This document shows, piece after piece, positions 42,175 through 51,120 of a stretch of DNA of 64,000 nt. The stretch lies in NCBI GenBank assembly GCA_964567755.1, contig CAZMNW010000047.1:1-64000 (forward strand), in the 5' to 3' direction. The notes under the pieces are model-generated. The model did not search any database. It saw only the letters and a program-made list of their open reading frames with translations, and was not told the DNA's origin. Positions within the stretch are counted from its first letter, which is position 1. Each line of letters starts with the position of its first letter. A program made the position numbers and the translations under genes. The DNA is from DASRJW01 sp964567755 (GTDB lineage Bacteria; Krumholzibacteriota; Krumholzibacteriia; G020349025).

Positions 42175-44754
42175 TCACTGCAGGAAATCCACGAGATACA
42201 GATCGTGGAGCAAGCGGGTGTAGGTGTAGATATACGCGCTCAGGTCCTGCGACAGGACGACGCCGCCGACGCTCACGACACCGGCTGGATCCGCAGGCAT
42301 GAAATCGCGAAAAAACTCCTCATGGCCCGTCATGACGTCGACGCGGCCAACCTTGAGGGGAAGCTCTCCGCCATGCTGAACATAGAGCGTGCGGTCGTCC
42401 GCCCATCGCATCGGCCAGTCGTGCGCACCGAGCCCCGGAACCGGGTGGAGCTCTTTGCCATCGTCGAGCGCGACGACCACCGGTGTTTCATCTGGGCTTT
42501 TCAAGACCACCCGGCGACCATCAGGGGAAACGGGCCTGCACGGTCTGTAGAGACTCGCACCGACTGGGCCGATGGGTCTGGGCGGTCCATCTTCATCCAA
42601 CACATAGCACCGCGACGGGCTCCCGGATTCCGATCCTGCAAAAAGGATCTCTTTGCCGTTCGGCAGCCAACTGGCCCAGTGAACTTGGTCCACCGGCTCG
42701 GTGTGCAGCGTACGCTCCGTCCCCGCCCCTGTGGGCAGCAGGACCATCCCCGGCTTGGGCTGCGCCACGATCGACAGCGCCCACTTGCCATCGGGGGACA
42801 AGCCAACCGCACCGCCCTCGCCTAGGCGCACCACGGGCGAACCGTCGGTACCGCGAAGACACACCGCATAGTTCGGTCCGACACCCTCACCGGCTTCGGT
42901 GAATAAGAGCACCCTGCCGTCGGGTGACAGGTCGGCGCCGCCTGACCAATCGAGCCAGGAGAGATCGCTTTCTTGCGCTCGTCCCGGGGCCAGCGCGGCG
43001 ATCGCGGTACGGTAGTTCTCACGCGTCACGAGCACGCGCCCGCCCCGCGACACGTCGTGCAGCATCAGGCCTCCCGCCATGCGCATCACCAGACGATGCT
43101 TGCCGGAGAGACTCACCGCATGCAGGTCGTGGCCCATGCCGGACTCGGTCGCTCCGAACCAGACTTCCTCGCCGTCCAGCGACCAAGCGAGACCGGCGAT
43201 ATCCGGCCACTCGCTGGAAAGGACACGCTTGTCGCCGGAGAGATTCACGACCGCGACCGTGGCACGTCGGTCCGCACTGTTCGGCTGATCGAAGAAGGCG
43301 ATGCGGTCCCCCTCCGGCGAGAAGCGCAGCTCGCGGATGAAGCCGGGGGTTTCGTACAGCACCTTTCCTACCGGGAACTCGAGCCGGTATTGACCGCCAA
43401 CGGGGCGCACGATGGCCAACTCGCCGCTCTGCGGCGACCAGTCGGCGAAGACGACCGAGTCCAGGATTTCGCGCGGAGCGCCCCCGGCCAGAGCCATGCG
43501 CGCCAAAGTTCCGCGCCAGAAACCACCTACATCGGCCACGGGGCGCAGCAGGATCGCCATCTCACCGTTCTGCGAGATGGAGAGGAGATGCGCATCGGGA
43601 AGTGCGAGCGGAGTCGATTCGGGGCTTTCGGGTCGCATCGAAAAAAGCCGGACTGGTTCGCCATCCCAGGCCGCGGCGTAGACGAGGCTGTGACCCTCGG
43701 GAGCGAATCGCGCTGCCGAGACGTAGCCACGTCGATAGGTGAGCCGCTGAAAGTCGGGCGGCTGCGAATGCCCGGTACGCCGGCCGGCAATGAAGAAGAG
43801 CGGAGCAGAAAGGAGCACAGCCAGCACCGGAACGATCACCAGGAGTCGCCTCCAGTTCCGCAACGGCTCGGTCGCATGCGTTGCGACAGCGCTTGGCACG
43901 CTCGCCGCGCGTACGAGGTCGAAGACGAGGTCGCGAGCCGATTGGAAGCGCTCGGCGGGGTTCTTCTCCAAGCAGTGCCGCGTGATCTCCTCGAGCGCGG
44001 TGGGGATTCCGGGGTTCAGCTCTGCGAGCTGCGCCGGTTCCTGGGTGAGGACCGCATGCAATGTTTCGATGCGGGATGAGCCCTGGAAGGCGCGTTGGCC
44101 GGAGAGCATCTCGTAGAAAACGGCTCCGAACGAGAAGAGATCCGAGCGCGGATCGGCCGGCTCGCTGCGGGCTTGCTCCGGGGACATGTAGCCACTGGTC
44201 CCGAGTATGGTGCCCGACTCGGTCAGCGTGCTTCGGGTCTCCGCATTCTCCGAGGCAGACTCCGGTTGCGTCAGCTTGGCGAGCCCGAAGTCGAGAATCT
44301 TGACCCGCCGGTCGCGTGTGACGAAGAGGTTCTCTGGTTTGAGATCACGGTGCACGATGCCCTTGTCGTGCGCCGCGGCCAAACCCTGTGCGATCTGGAT
44401 CGCCCAATCGACAGCCTTGCGCACTGCGACGGCTCCACTTTGGAGATGCAGCCGAAGAGTGTCTCCCTCCAGAAGCTCGGTCACGAGGTACGGAGCGCCC
44501 TCATGAGTGCCGACGTCGTATACGGCCAGTACATTGGGATGATTGAGGAGACCGACTGCACGCGCCTCGTGCTCGAAGCGTCGCAAACAATCAGGATCGG
44601 CGGTCAGGGCGGCGGGGAGAACCTTGATGGCGACATCGCGCCCGAGTCGCTCGTCACGGGCGCGATAAACTTCCCCCATGCCTCCGGCGCCGAGGGGTGC
44701 GGTGACTACGTATGGTCCGAGCCGTGTGCCAGGTGGCAATGTCACGACAGCCAT
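42175..44754 (-). CDS. Ser/Thr protein kinase with membrane helix and beta-propeller sensor domain
   Basis: An 859-aa PknB-type kinase. Kinase motifs: Gly loop LGAGGMGEVY (21-30), Lys44 in VAIK, catalytic H135-R-D137 with KPEN, and D155-F-G157; activation segment TSGYMSPEQARS. A transmembrane helix at ~297-318 (VIVPVLAVLLSAPLFFIAG) separates it from a C-terminal WD40/PD40-like propeller of about six repeats (DLSPDGRVLLFTEAG, VGLSPDGKWALSI, RPVSPDGRRVVLKSP). Kinases of this design are common in Acidobacteria, Planctomycetes and related soil lineages. ATG 44754 has GGGAGG ~10 nt upstream. Target unknown; it lies convergent to the Clp-N gene. Confidence 0.92.
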   Translation of the reverse strand: MAVVTLPPGTRLGPYVVTAPLGAGGMGEVYRARDERLGRDVAIKVLPAALTADPDCLRRFEHEARAVGLLNHPNVLAVYDVGTHEGAPYLVTELLEGDTLRLHLQSGAVAVRKAVDWAIQIAQGLAAAHDKGIVHRDLKPENLFVTRDRRVKILDFGLAKLTQPESASENAETRSTLTESGTILGTSGYMSPEQARSEPADPRSDLFSFGAVFYEMLSGQRAFQGSSRIETLHAVLTQEPAQLAELNPGIPTALEEITRHCLEKNPAERFQSARDLVFDLVRAASVPSAVATHATEPLRNWRRLLVIVPVLAVLLSAPLFFIAGRRTGHSQPPDFQRLTYRRGYVSAARFAPEGHSLVYAAAWDGEPVRLFSMRPESPESTPLALPDAHLLSISQNGEMAILLRPVADVGGFWRGTLARMALAGGAPREILDSVVFADWSPQSGELAIVRPVGGQYRLEFPVGKVLYETPGFIRELRFSPEGDRIAFFDQPNSADRRATVAVVNLSGDKRVLSSEWPDIAGLAWSLDGEEVWFGATESGMGHDLHAVSLSGKHRLVMRMAGGLMLHDVSRGGRVLVTRENYRTAIAALAPGRAQESDLSWLDWSGGADLSPDGRVLLFTEAGEGVGPNYAVCLRGTDGSPVVRLGEGGAVGLSPDGKWALSIVAQPKPGMVLLPTGAGTERTLHTEPVDQVHWASWLPNGKEILFAGSESGSPSRCYVLDEDGPPRPIGPVGASLYRPCRPVSPDGRRVVLKSPDETPVVVALDDGKELHPVPGLGAHDWPMRWADDRTLYVQHGGELPLKVGRVDVMTGHEEFFRDFMPADPAGVVSVGGVVLSQDLSAYIYTYTRLLHDLYLVDFLQ

Positions 44755-45071
44755 GCGATTGCATCCCTCCCGAAGTGCGCTGGCCTACCCGCCCGGGGTG
44801 GGTCCGTCGGCCGCGATCGACGCTGCGAGGGTGCTGCTTCTGCGGCCACGTTATCACAAGCGTCAGCAAGCATGCCTGGATTGGATGCGTGCTGCGCACG
44901 GCGCCATTCACCCGGCGGATGAGATCATCGGTGAACAACTCCGACGGCACATGGGTCGCCATTCAAAACTCACCGCATCGAAGATCCGCTTAGGGGGAAT
45001 AACCCACTGCCAGGACTTCACTTGGCGCAGGCTGCAAACCATCTGCGAACAGAATCAGGGGAGCACGAGCG
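44755..45071. other. Gap between divergent kinase and integrase genes; no gene seen
   Basis: About 317 bases. No promoter with both boxes is clear on either strand. The integrase ribosome binding site (GGGGAG, 45058-45063) is at the right end. Confidence 0.4.
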
Positions 45072-45884
45072 ATGAAAGGCCACATCCGAAGTAGAGGCAA
45101 GAACTCATGGGCGGTCGTCCTCGACCTCGGCAAGAGCGTCGGCGGGAAACGACGGCAGAAGTGGCACGTGGTCCACGGCACGAAGAAGGATGCCCTGCGT
45201 GAGCAAGCGCGGCTCATGAACTCCATCAACACGGGCGACTACGTGGAACCGACCAAGACGACGGTGGGGGATTTCCTTCGGCGGTGGCTCAGCGACTACG
45301 CCAAAGTCAACGTCGCCGGGAAAACGTTCGAACGTTACCAGGACATCGTCCGCAACCACCTGGAACCAACCATCGGGTCGCTCTCGCACTCAAAGCTCCA
45401 GCCACTGCACATCCAGACCTGCTACTCGGATGCCCTCCAGAAAGGCAGGAAGGACGGCGCGGGAGGTTTGTCGCACGCGACCGTCCTCCAACATCACCGA
45501 ATCCTGCGACAACCTCTCCAGCACGCCGTGAAGTGGCAGCTCCTTGGCCGCAACCCGGCGGACGCCGTGGATCCTCCGAGGAAGATGCAAGGGGAGATGC
45601 GGGCGCTCGACGAGGACGAGACCGCATCGCTTTTGCACGCGGCCCAGAAAACGCGGCTGTATCTGCCGGTCTTGCTGGCGGTGACCACGGGCCTGCGGCG
45701 CGGTGAGCTGTTGGCGCTCCGGTGGTCCGACGTCGATCTCAAGGTCGGCAGCATCAACATGACGCAATCCATCGAGCAAACGCGCCAGGGGATATCTTTC
45801 AAGCCGCCCAAGACAAGCAAAGGCAGGCGTCTCGTCACTGTGCCCGCGTTGGCCACCGAGGCCCTTGCTTCCGCAGCATCCTAG
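45072..45884 (+). pseudogene. Truncated tyrosine recombinase (phage/ICE-type integrase)
   Basis: A 270-aa fragment of a tyrosine integrase. The N-terminal Arm-binding type region (KGHIRSRGKNSWAVVLDLG) and SAM-like core-binding domain (VGDFLRRWLSDYAKVNVAGKT) are intact, and the catalytic domain starts with the first active Arg in TTGLRRGELLALRWSDV (~206-222). The protein then ends at ALASAAS; the H-x-x-R motif and the catalytic Tyr are missing, so it should be inactive. No continuation was found in other frames nearby. It lies about 900 nt from a tRNA-Leu gene, the usual type of integration target. Confidence 0.8.
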
Positions 45885-46116
45885 CCGTGCTCCGATGACG
45901 AGTTCCGACGTGTGGGCTGACGCCGTGCGAGAGTTCGTAACCTTTGCCAAGGCACTATGAGGCGGACGAGCCCCATTACAGGACCTCCGGATCTTCACGC
46001 TTCACAATTCGCCACGATGCACCAGGCAGTCACGTTCGACTGCGAGACGTTCCTGCTTCTGCCATCGCTGAGCAATGCGGCGCACCGGTGCAGAATAAAG
46101 TGGCAGGCTACACCAC

Positions 46117-46308
46117 TCAGCGAATGCGAATGTAGGCGTTGACGCCAACGATCACCGGCTTGCCGTTCACCGTCACATCAGTCGGCTGGTTGCCGTGCGT
46201 GGTTGCCACCACCAAGGTCTTGCCGCTTGCAGACGGCGCCGGTTCCTGCAGGTCCAGAACAAGTGTGAGGGTCTTGGCCTCTTCGTCGATCTTCGCTTCA
46301 CGTAGCAA
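46117..46308 (-). CDS. Small protein of unknown function
   Basis: A 63-aa product from TTG 46308, preceded on the minus strand by AAGGAG about 8 nt upstream. Sequence: an acidic beta-rich part (EEAKTLTLVLDLQEPAPS) followed by SGKTLVVATTHGNQPT and ending NAYIRIR. It is codon-biased and plausible, probably cytosolic. I do not recognise the family with certainty. It lies between the integrase fragment and another small gene on the same strand and may be cargo of a mobile element. Confidence 0.6.
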   Translation of the reverse strand: MLREAKIDEEAKTLTLVLDLQEPAPSASGKTLVVATTHGNQPTDVTVNGKPVIVGVNAYIRIR

Positions 46309-46394
46309 GGTTGTTCTCCTTGGCTTCCTGGTTCGTGCCCTGAGCATACATACCACGTCGCGCCGGCACTCGCGGGGCCCCTGATCGGCGGAAA

Positions 46395-46586
46395 TCAGGT
46401 CAGACTCTTGCCATCCCACTTGTGCTCGAGATCCGGGTAAAACGTGAGGCCGGTGGCGTTGTGTATCACCAATACCAGCCATCCTCCCGGAACCTTCGCA
46501 CGGTGGACATCCCAGTGCAGGATTCCGCCTCCCTTGGAGTTCAACTCCTCCCAGACGAGCTGTGGTCGTTCTGTTTTTCGCGCCAT
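46395..46586 (-). CDS. Small protein of unknown function
   Basis: A 63-aa product starting MARKTERPQLVWEELNSKGG and ending in HKWDGKSL. ATG 46586 is preceded by GAGGAG 8 nt upstream, a good site. The middle (VHRAKVPGGWLVLVIHNATGLTFYPD) has the alternating pattern of a small beta-sheet protein. It lies 86 nt upstream of the other small gene in the same direction. No function can be given. Confidence 0.6.
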   Translation of the reverse strand: MARKTERPQLVWEELNSKGGGILHWDVHRAKVPGGWLVLVIHNATGLTFYPDLEHKWDGKSLT

Positions 46587-46785
46587 GTTCGCGTCTCCTC
46601 ATCTGTGTGCCGCGCCGGCCTACGGGCACGATCTCGCGCCCGCTGCGGGAAGCGGCGTGTCCAACCAGGCCCAATCGAGCCCGCGTTTGCAATCCGTTTG
46701 CAAAACGGCCTGGCAGGCCCGGATGCAACGTCGGCAGCCATCTCCATCGGGTGGCCGCAAGTGGATGAGGAATCTGGAGATAGAC

Positions 46786-46875
46786 TGGTGCCGGAGGGGG
46801 GACTCGAACCCCCACGAGGCGTGAACCTCGACGGATTTTGAGTCCGTTGCGTCTGCCAATTCCGCCACTCCGGCA
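46786..46875 (-). tRNA. tRNA-Leu (anticodon CAA)
   Basis: On the minus strand: acceptor GCCGGAG/CTCCGGC, anticodon stem ACGGA/TCCGT with loop CTCAAAA (anticodon CAA), a long variable arm (TCGAGGTTCACGCCTCGT region) as expected for Leu, T-arm and encoded CCA. The integrase fragment lies on its 3' side. I found no second copy of its 3' end in the window that could be an attachment site. Confidence 0.96.
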
Positions 46876-46898
46876 CCAAGGTCGCACGTTGCAGGTTA

Positions 46899-46944
46899 GC
46901 ATCGCGGGTTCCGGCGATCTAGTGCCCTGGAACCCGCGATGCTC
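46899..46944. repeat. 15-bp perfect inverted repeat between sulfatase and tRNA-Leu
   Basis: AGCATCGCGGGTTCC (46899-46913) and GGAACCCGCGATGCT (46930-46944) are exact reverse complements, separated by 16 nt; two more pairs (G-T, G-C) extend the stem inward. There is no T-run on either side. It lies 17 nt beyond the sulfatase stop and upstream of tRNA-Leu, both on the minus strand, so it may stop or stabilise the sulfatase transcript. Confidence 0.7.
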
Positions 46945-46960
46945 GATTCGTGAGCCGCGC

Positions 46961-49321
46961 TTATTTCCCGCGTTGCGGCGGCTGCATCTCGACCTTCATC
47001 TGGAGGATGCGCCCCGTGAAGTGATTGTCGCCTTCCTTGTACTCTTCGGTCACTGGCGTCTCGTTGTCCGTTCCGACATCGACCCCTTCGTCGGCCGAGT
47101 ACATGAACGGCATGGTCTTCGGGATCCGCACCTCACCCACGCGGGCGCCGTCCACGAGCAGCCGGCCGGCCCCGCCGGATCCCGGCGCGCCGCCCTCGTA
47201 GGCGAACTCGTAGCGCAGCGTATGGCGCCCCGGCGAAACCACCTGCGGCGACGAGACCACGGTTCGCTCCAGCCCGCCCCAATTGTAGACGTGGTGAACG
47301 CGACCTTCCTTCATGTACAGGCTCCAGCCGCCGAAGCGGCCCGCCTGCGCGATGATGACGCCGTTCGCGCCGCCTTGGGGGACATCCACATCGGCCGTGA
47401 TCGTGTACGACCGGCCCTTCACGTTGATGAACGCGTTCTCCGTGATCCCGGTCATGCCTTCGGAAAGCGTCATCGAGGTGCGCGGGCCGAGGAGGTCCGG
47501 GCGGCCCGCGATCGAGGCGTCGAATCGTTCCACGCGGCGATCGTCGAGCGGCAGAACATTGTTGCGAATCGCTTCCTGAATGAACCGGCTCTGGAGCTCC
47601 TTCAGCTTCTCGGGGTTCTTTGCCGCCAGATCCTTCGCTTGGCTGAAGTCGTGTGCGACGTCGTACAGCTCCCAGCGGTCCTGGTCGAAGGGCGGGGCCT
47701 TCGTCATCAGCCACGGAATGCTGTGGCGCGTGGCAGCGACCCAGCCCTCGTGATAGATCGCGCGGTTGCCGAACATCTCGAAGTACTGCGTCTGGCGTCG
47801 GTCTGGCGCCCGCGCGTCGTCGAAGGTGTAGAGCATGGACACACCGTCCATCGGCCGTTGCTCGGTGCCGTTGACGCTCTTCGGCTGCGGCAGCCCCGCC
47901 GCTTCGAGGACCGTGGGCGCGATGTCGATGACGTGATGGAACTGCGAACGAACCTGGTTCTTCGCCTGAATCCTCTTAGGCCAATGCACCACCATCGGGT
48001 TCCGGGTGCCGCCGAAGTGCGAAGCCACCTGCTTCGTCCATTGGAAGGGCGTGTTGCCGGCGTGCGCCCAACCGATGGAGAAATGCGGGAAGGTCATTGG
48101 CCCGCCCCACTGATCCATCCACTGCATCTGCGAGGAGATGTCACTCACGATGCCGTTCAACGCCAGCAACTCGTTGTAGCAGCCGTCCGGGCCACCTTCT
48201 GCGCTCGAGCCGTTGTCACCCACGATGTAAAAGACGAGCGTGTTCTCCAGCTCGCCCATGTCCTGGATGGCCTGCACCAGGCGACCGATCTCGTGGTCGG
48301 TGTGTTCGCCGAAGCCGGCGAAGACTTCCATCTGGCGCGCGAAGAGCTTCTTGCGCTCCGGCGATAGGGTGTCCCACGCCGGGATCTCCGCCGGGCGCGC
48401 CGTGAGCTTCGTTCCCTTCGGCACCACGCCGAGCTTGATTTGCCGTGCCAGCGTCTGCTCGCGCAGCTTGTCCCAACCCATGTCGAACTTGCCGCGATAG
48501 CGCTGGCTGAACTCTACCGGCGCGTGGTGCGGAGCGTGCGTGGCCCCGGTCGCGAAGTAGACGAAGAACGGCTTGTCTGGCGTCATCGCCTGCTGGAAAC
48601 GCACCCAGGCGATCGCCTGGTTCGTCATGTCGGCCGTAAAGTGATAGTTCGGGTCAGGTGCGTGCTCGACGCGGATCGTGCCGTCATAGATCGCCGGCGC
48701 CCACTGGTTGGTCTCGCCGCCGATGAAACCATAGAACTTGTCGAAGCCGGAGTGCGTCGGCCAGCGGTCGTACGGGCCCGAGACCGACACCTCCCACGGC
48801 GCTGTCTCGTGGTATTTGCCGAACGCTGCGGTGCTGTAGCCATTCAGGCGCAGGGTTTCCGCCATGGGCGCGACGCTGTTCGGCCGCACACCGGTGTTGC
48901 CGGGAAACGCCGTCGCGAGCTCCATGATGGCGCCGGCGTTGTTGACGTGATGGTTGCGTCCGGTGAGCAGCGCGGTACGCGTCGGCGAGCAGAGCGCGGT
49001 GGTGTGGAAACGATTGAAACGCAGACCCGCATTCGCCAGCCCATCCAACGTCGGCATTTGGATCGGCCCCCCGAAAGCGCTCGCGTGACCGAACCCGATG
49101 TCGTCGATAAGCACGACGACCACGTTCGGCGCGCCCGCAGGCGCCTTGACTTCGAACCGCGGGGGCGCTGTCGCTTTCCGCGCGTCCACCTCGGTGATCG
49201 GCGCATAGTACGGCTCGCGAATCGGGAGTTGCGTCCGGTCCAGGCCAGGCTGCTGCGCCATGGTGGGCCCAGCGAGACAAGCCACGAGTCCGGCGATGAA
49301 TACGTTCCGTCCCTGCGTCAT
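46961..49321 (-). CDS. Arylsulfatase (type I sulfatase, exported)
   Basis: A 786-aa type I sulfatase. A signal peptide (FIAGLVACLAGPTMAQ) directs export. The catalytic formylglycine precursor is C111 in the signature C-S-P-T-R-T-A-L-L-T-G-R; upstream LIDDIGFGHAS supplies metal-binding Asp residues and GDNGSSAEGG the distal Asp-Asn pair. The last ~150 residues form a beta-rich domain. Members of this long subfamily hydrolyse sulfate esters; the substrate is not predictable. ATG 49321 has AAGGAG ~7 nt upstream. No maturase (FGE or anSME) is in the window. It lies between two tRNA genes, which may mark an acquired stretch. Confidence 0.92.
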   Translation of the reverse strand: MTQGRNVFIAGLVACLAGPTMAQQPGLDRTQLPIREPYYAPITEVDARKATAPPRFEVKAPAGAPNVVVVLIDDIGFGHASAFGGPIQMPTLDGLANAGLRFNRFHTTALCSPTRTALLTGRNHHVNNAGAIMELATAFPGNTGVRPNSVAPMAETLRLNGYSTAAFGKYHETAPWEVSVSGPYDRWPTHSGFDKFYGFIGGETNQWAPAIYDGTIRVEHAPDPNYHFTADMTNQAIAWVRFQQAMTPDKPFFVYFATGATHAPHHAPVEFSQRYRGKFDMGWDKLREQTLARQIKLGVVPKGTKLTARPAEIPAWDTLSPERKKLFARQMEVFAGFGEHTDHEIGRLVQAIQDMGELENTLVFYIVGDNGSSAEGGPDGCYNELLALNGIVSDISSQMQWMDQWGGPMTFPHFSIGWAHAGNTPFQWTKQVASHFGGTRNPMVVHWPKRIQAKNQVRSQFHHVIDIAPTVLEAAGLPQPKSVNGTEQRPMDGVSMLYTFDDARAPDRRQTQYFEMFGNRAIYHEGWVAATRHSIPWLMTKAPPFDQDRWELYDVAHDFSQAKDLAAKNPEKLKELQSRFIQEAIRNNVLPLDDRRVERFDASIAGRPDLLGPRTSMTLSEGMTGITENAFINVKGRSYTITADVDVPQGGANGVIIAQAGRFGGWSLYMKEGRVHHVYNWGGLERTVVSSPQVVSPGRHTLRYEFAYEGGAPGSGGAGRLLVDGARVGEVRIPKTMPFMYSADEGVDVGTDNETPVTEEYKEGDNHFTGRILQMKVEMQPPQRGK

Positions 49322-49551
49322 GCTGCTCTCCTTCGAGTCATCGAGGCACGCGGCAGCGTTGCGCCGCCGCGTAGTCCATGTCGCACAAAGCCGCCACCAC
49401 AAGAGCCGGGCCTGGAGCGAATTCGCTCGCCAAGGTCCCACCGTCGAGGGGGCAAGGCCCGAACGACATCCTCTGTGGCATGGCAACGACGCGGCGAGGC
49501 TACGAGAGAGGCGATTCGGCGTCAACGCAGACTCTTCGCGTCAACCGGGCC
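49322..49551. other. Region upstream of the sulfatase; no gene seen
   Basis: With the tRNA-Ala promoter and leader the gene-free stretch is 313 bases (49322-49634). No coding frame is convincing. I cannot identify a clear promoter for the sulfatase on the minus strand. Confidence 0.4.
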
Positions 49552-49580
49552 TTGACGCTCCCACATCCGGCGGCTAGGGT
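49552..49580 (+). promoter_or_regulatory. Possible promoter of tRNA-Ala
   Basis: TTGACG (49552-49557) and TAGGGT (49575-49580), spacer 17 nt; the tRNA 5' end is 54 nt beyond the -10. Confidence 0.45.
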
Positions 49581-49634
49581 CGAAGCGGTCGCGGCGCATC
49601 CGTACAGCCGCGGCGGTCATTTCTCCCAGGATGT

Positions 49635-49710
<76 letters not shown>

Positions 49711-49785
49711 CCTTCCTTTCTTTCTAGCATTCCGAGCCGCGCCTAGATCGCCGCGGCGGGCCGACGTCGTTCGAGGGAGGATCTC

Positions 49786-51120
49786 GTGCGCACGCTTGTG
49801 GTCTTCGAGGATCCCCGGCAGCGCGCTTTCTCCATCGTGACTGCGGTGCGCGGCGTTTTCGATCTGCGCTGCGGTGCGCGGACCTTGCTCGAGAGGTTCG
49901 TCGGCGCCACGCGGCCGGACCGTCTCGTGCTCTTGCCGCGCTTCGAGCTCGCGACGCTGCTCGCCGAAACGCACGGCCCGGACACGGGAATGCCAGCGCT
50001 CGCTCCAGCCGAGACGTTCAAGCCCGGCGAGGTCGTCTTCATCAACGGGCGACTTCTGGCACTCGGGCAGGACGTGCAGCGCACGTTCGCGGCGACCAAG
50101 GGGGAGTTCGCTGCCTTTTTCGGCGATGCACTCGTCTTCGCGCGCTGCCTGCCCGCTTCGGCTGTCAAGCTGGCGCAAGCGCTGCGCGCGACGCTCCAGC
50201 CCGTCAATGCCGAGAAGGCCGAGGCCGAGACATTCCGCCAACGCTTGGCGCGCCAGATCGAACAGCTTCCCGTTCACGACCTCGATTCGCGCGACGATTG
50301 GAATCGCGATGGCTCGACCTTGCTCGACCACGTGTGGCAGCTGGTGGAGAAGAACGCTGCGGCACTGATCGACGATTTCGCGCAGGGGCCGGGCGCAGGC
50401 GTCGACCCCGGCGCACGCGTCGATCCAGGCGTGCATTTGCTCCAGGCGAGCGCCATCCGCGTCGAAGGGGAGACGCGACTGCGGCCCGGCGTCGTCCTCG
50501 ATGCCGAATCGGGCCCGATCACCATCGCTGCCGGCACCGACATCCAACCGCATGTCGTGGTGCGCGGCCCCGCGCACGTGGGCCCACGCTGTCTGCTCAA
50601 GACCGGGACCAAGATCCAAGGCAACACGAGTCTCGGCCCCGTGTGCAAGATCGGCGGCGAGGTGGAAGGCAGCATCCTCCAAGGTTGGAGTAACAAGCAA
50701 CACGAAGGGTTCCTCGGTCACGCGTACGTCGCCGAGTGGGTGAACTTCGGCGCCGACACCAACAACAGCGACCTCAAGAACAACTACAGCAGCGTGAAAA
50801 TGTGGGAGGCGGGCGAGTTGGTGGATACCGGACTCATGTTCATCGGACTCGTCACTGCCGATCACGTCAAAACCGCGATCAACACCCAGTTCAACACCGG
50901 CACCGTCGTCGGGCTGGCGAGCCAGATCGCCGCCTACGGCTTCCCGCCAAAATACGTGCCGCCATTTGGCTGGTGTGGCCCCTCCGGCATCGAGCGCTAC
51001 GCGATCGAGCGCGCGTTGCACACAGCGCGCGTCGTGATGTCGCGCCGCGGCGTGACCCTCACGCCCGCCTACGAAACCGCCTTCCGGCGCGCCTTCGCGA
51101 ACCGCGACCGCGGTGCGTGA
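49786..51120 (+). CDS. GlmU-like putative sugar nucleotidyltransferase
   Basis: A 444-aa protein of the GlmU-related family with a reduced N-terminal nucleotidyltransferase-like domain (~1-190) and a left-handed beta-helix C-terminal half (~205-400). The stretch CKIGGEVEGSILQGWSNKQHEG...LGHAYVAEWVNFGADTNNSDLKNNY is characteristic of this family. The canonical GlmU uridyltransferase motif is not obvious, so the activity may differ; family annotations suggest sugar-1-phosphate nucleotidyl transfer. GTG 49786 is preceded by GAGGGAGGA. It lies upstream of the BMC operon in the same direction but is separated by ~780 nt with its own promoter, so a functional link is uncertain. Confidence 0.8.
   Translation: MRTLVVFEDPRQRAFSIVTAVRGVFDLRCGARTLLERFVGATRPDRLVLLPRFELATLLAETHGPDTGMPALAPAETFKPGEVVFINGRLLALGQDVQRTFAATKGEFAAFFGDALVFARCLPASAVKLAQALRATLQPVNAEKAEAETFRQRLARQIEQLPVHDLDSRDDWNRDGSTLLDHVWQLVEKNAAALIDDFAQGPGAGVDPGARVDPGVHLLQASAIRVEGETRLRPGVVLDAESGPITIAAGTDIQPHVVVRGPAHVGPRCLLKTGTKIQGNTSLGPVCKIGGEVEGSILQGWSNKQHEGFLGHAYVAEWVNFGADTNNSDLKNNYSSVKMWEAGELVDTGLMFIGLVTADHVKTAINTQFNTGTVVGLASQIAAYGFPPKYVPPFGWCGPSGIERYAIERALHTARVVMSRRGVTLTPAYETAFRRAFANRDRGA

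Noticed and set aside
45885..46116. Continuation of the integrase in another frame
   Set aside because: I looked for the H-x-x-R and Tyr motifs on the plus strand after the stop and saw none.
46686..46712. CCGTTTGCAAAACGG hairpin resembling the tRNA-Cys anticodon arm
   Set aside because: The stem is only 6 bp and differs from tRNA-Cys; no acceptor or T-arm is nearby, so it is not a tRNA fragment or attachment site I can support.
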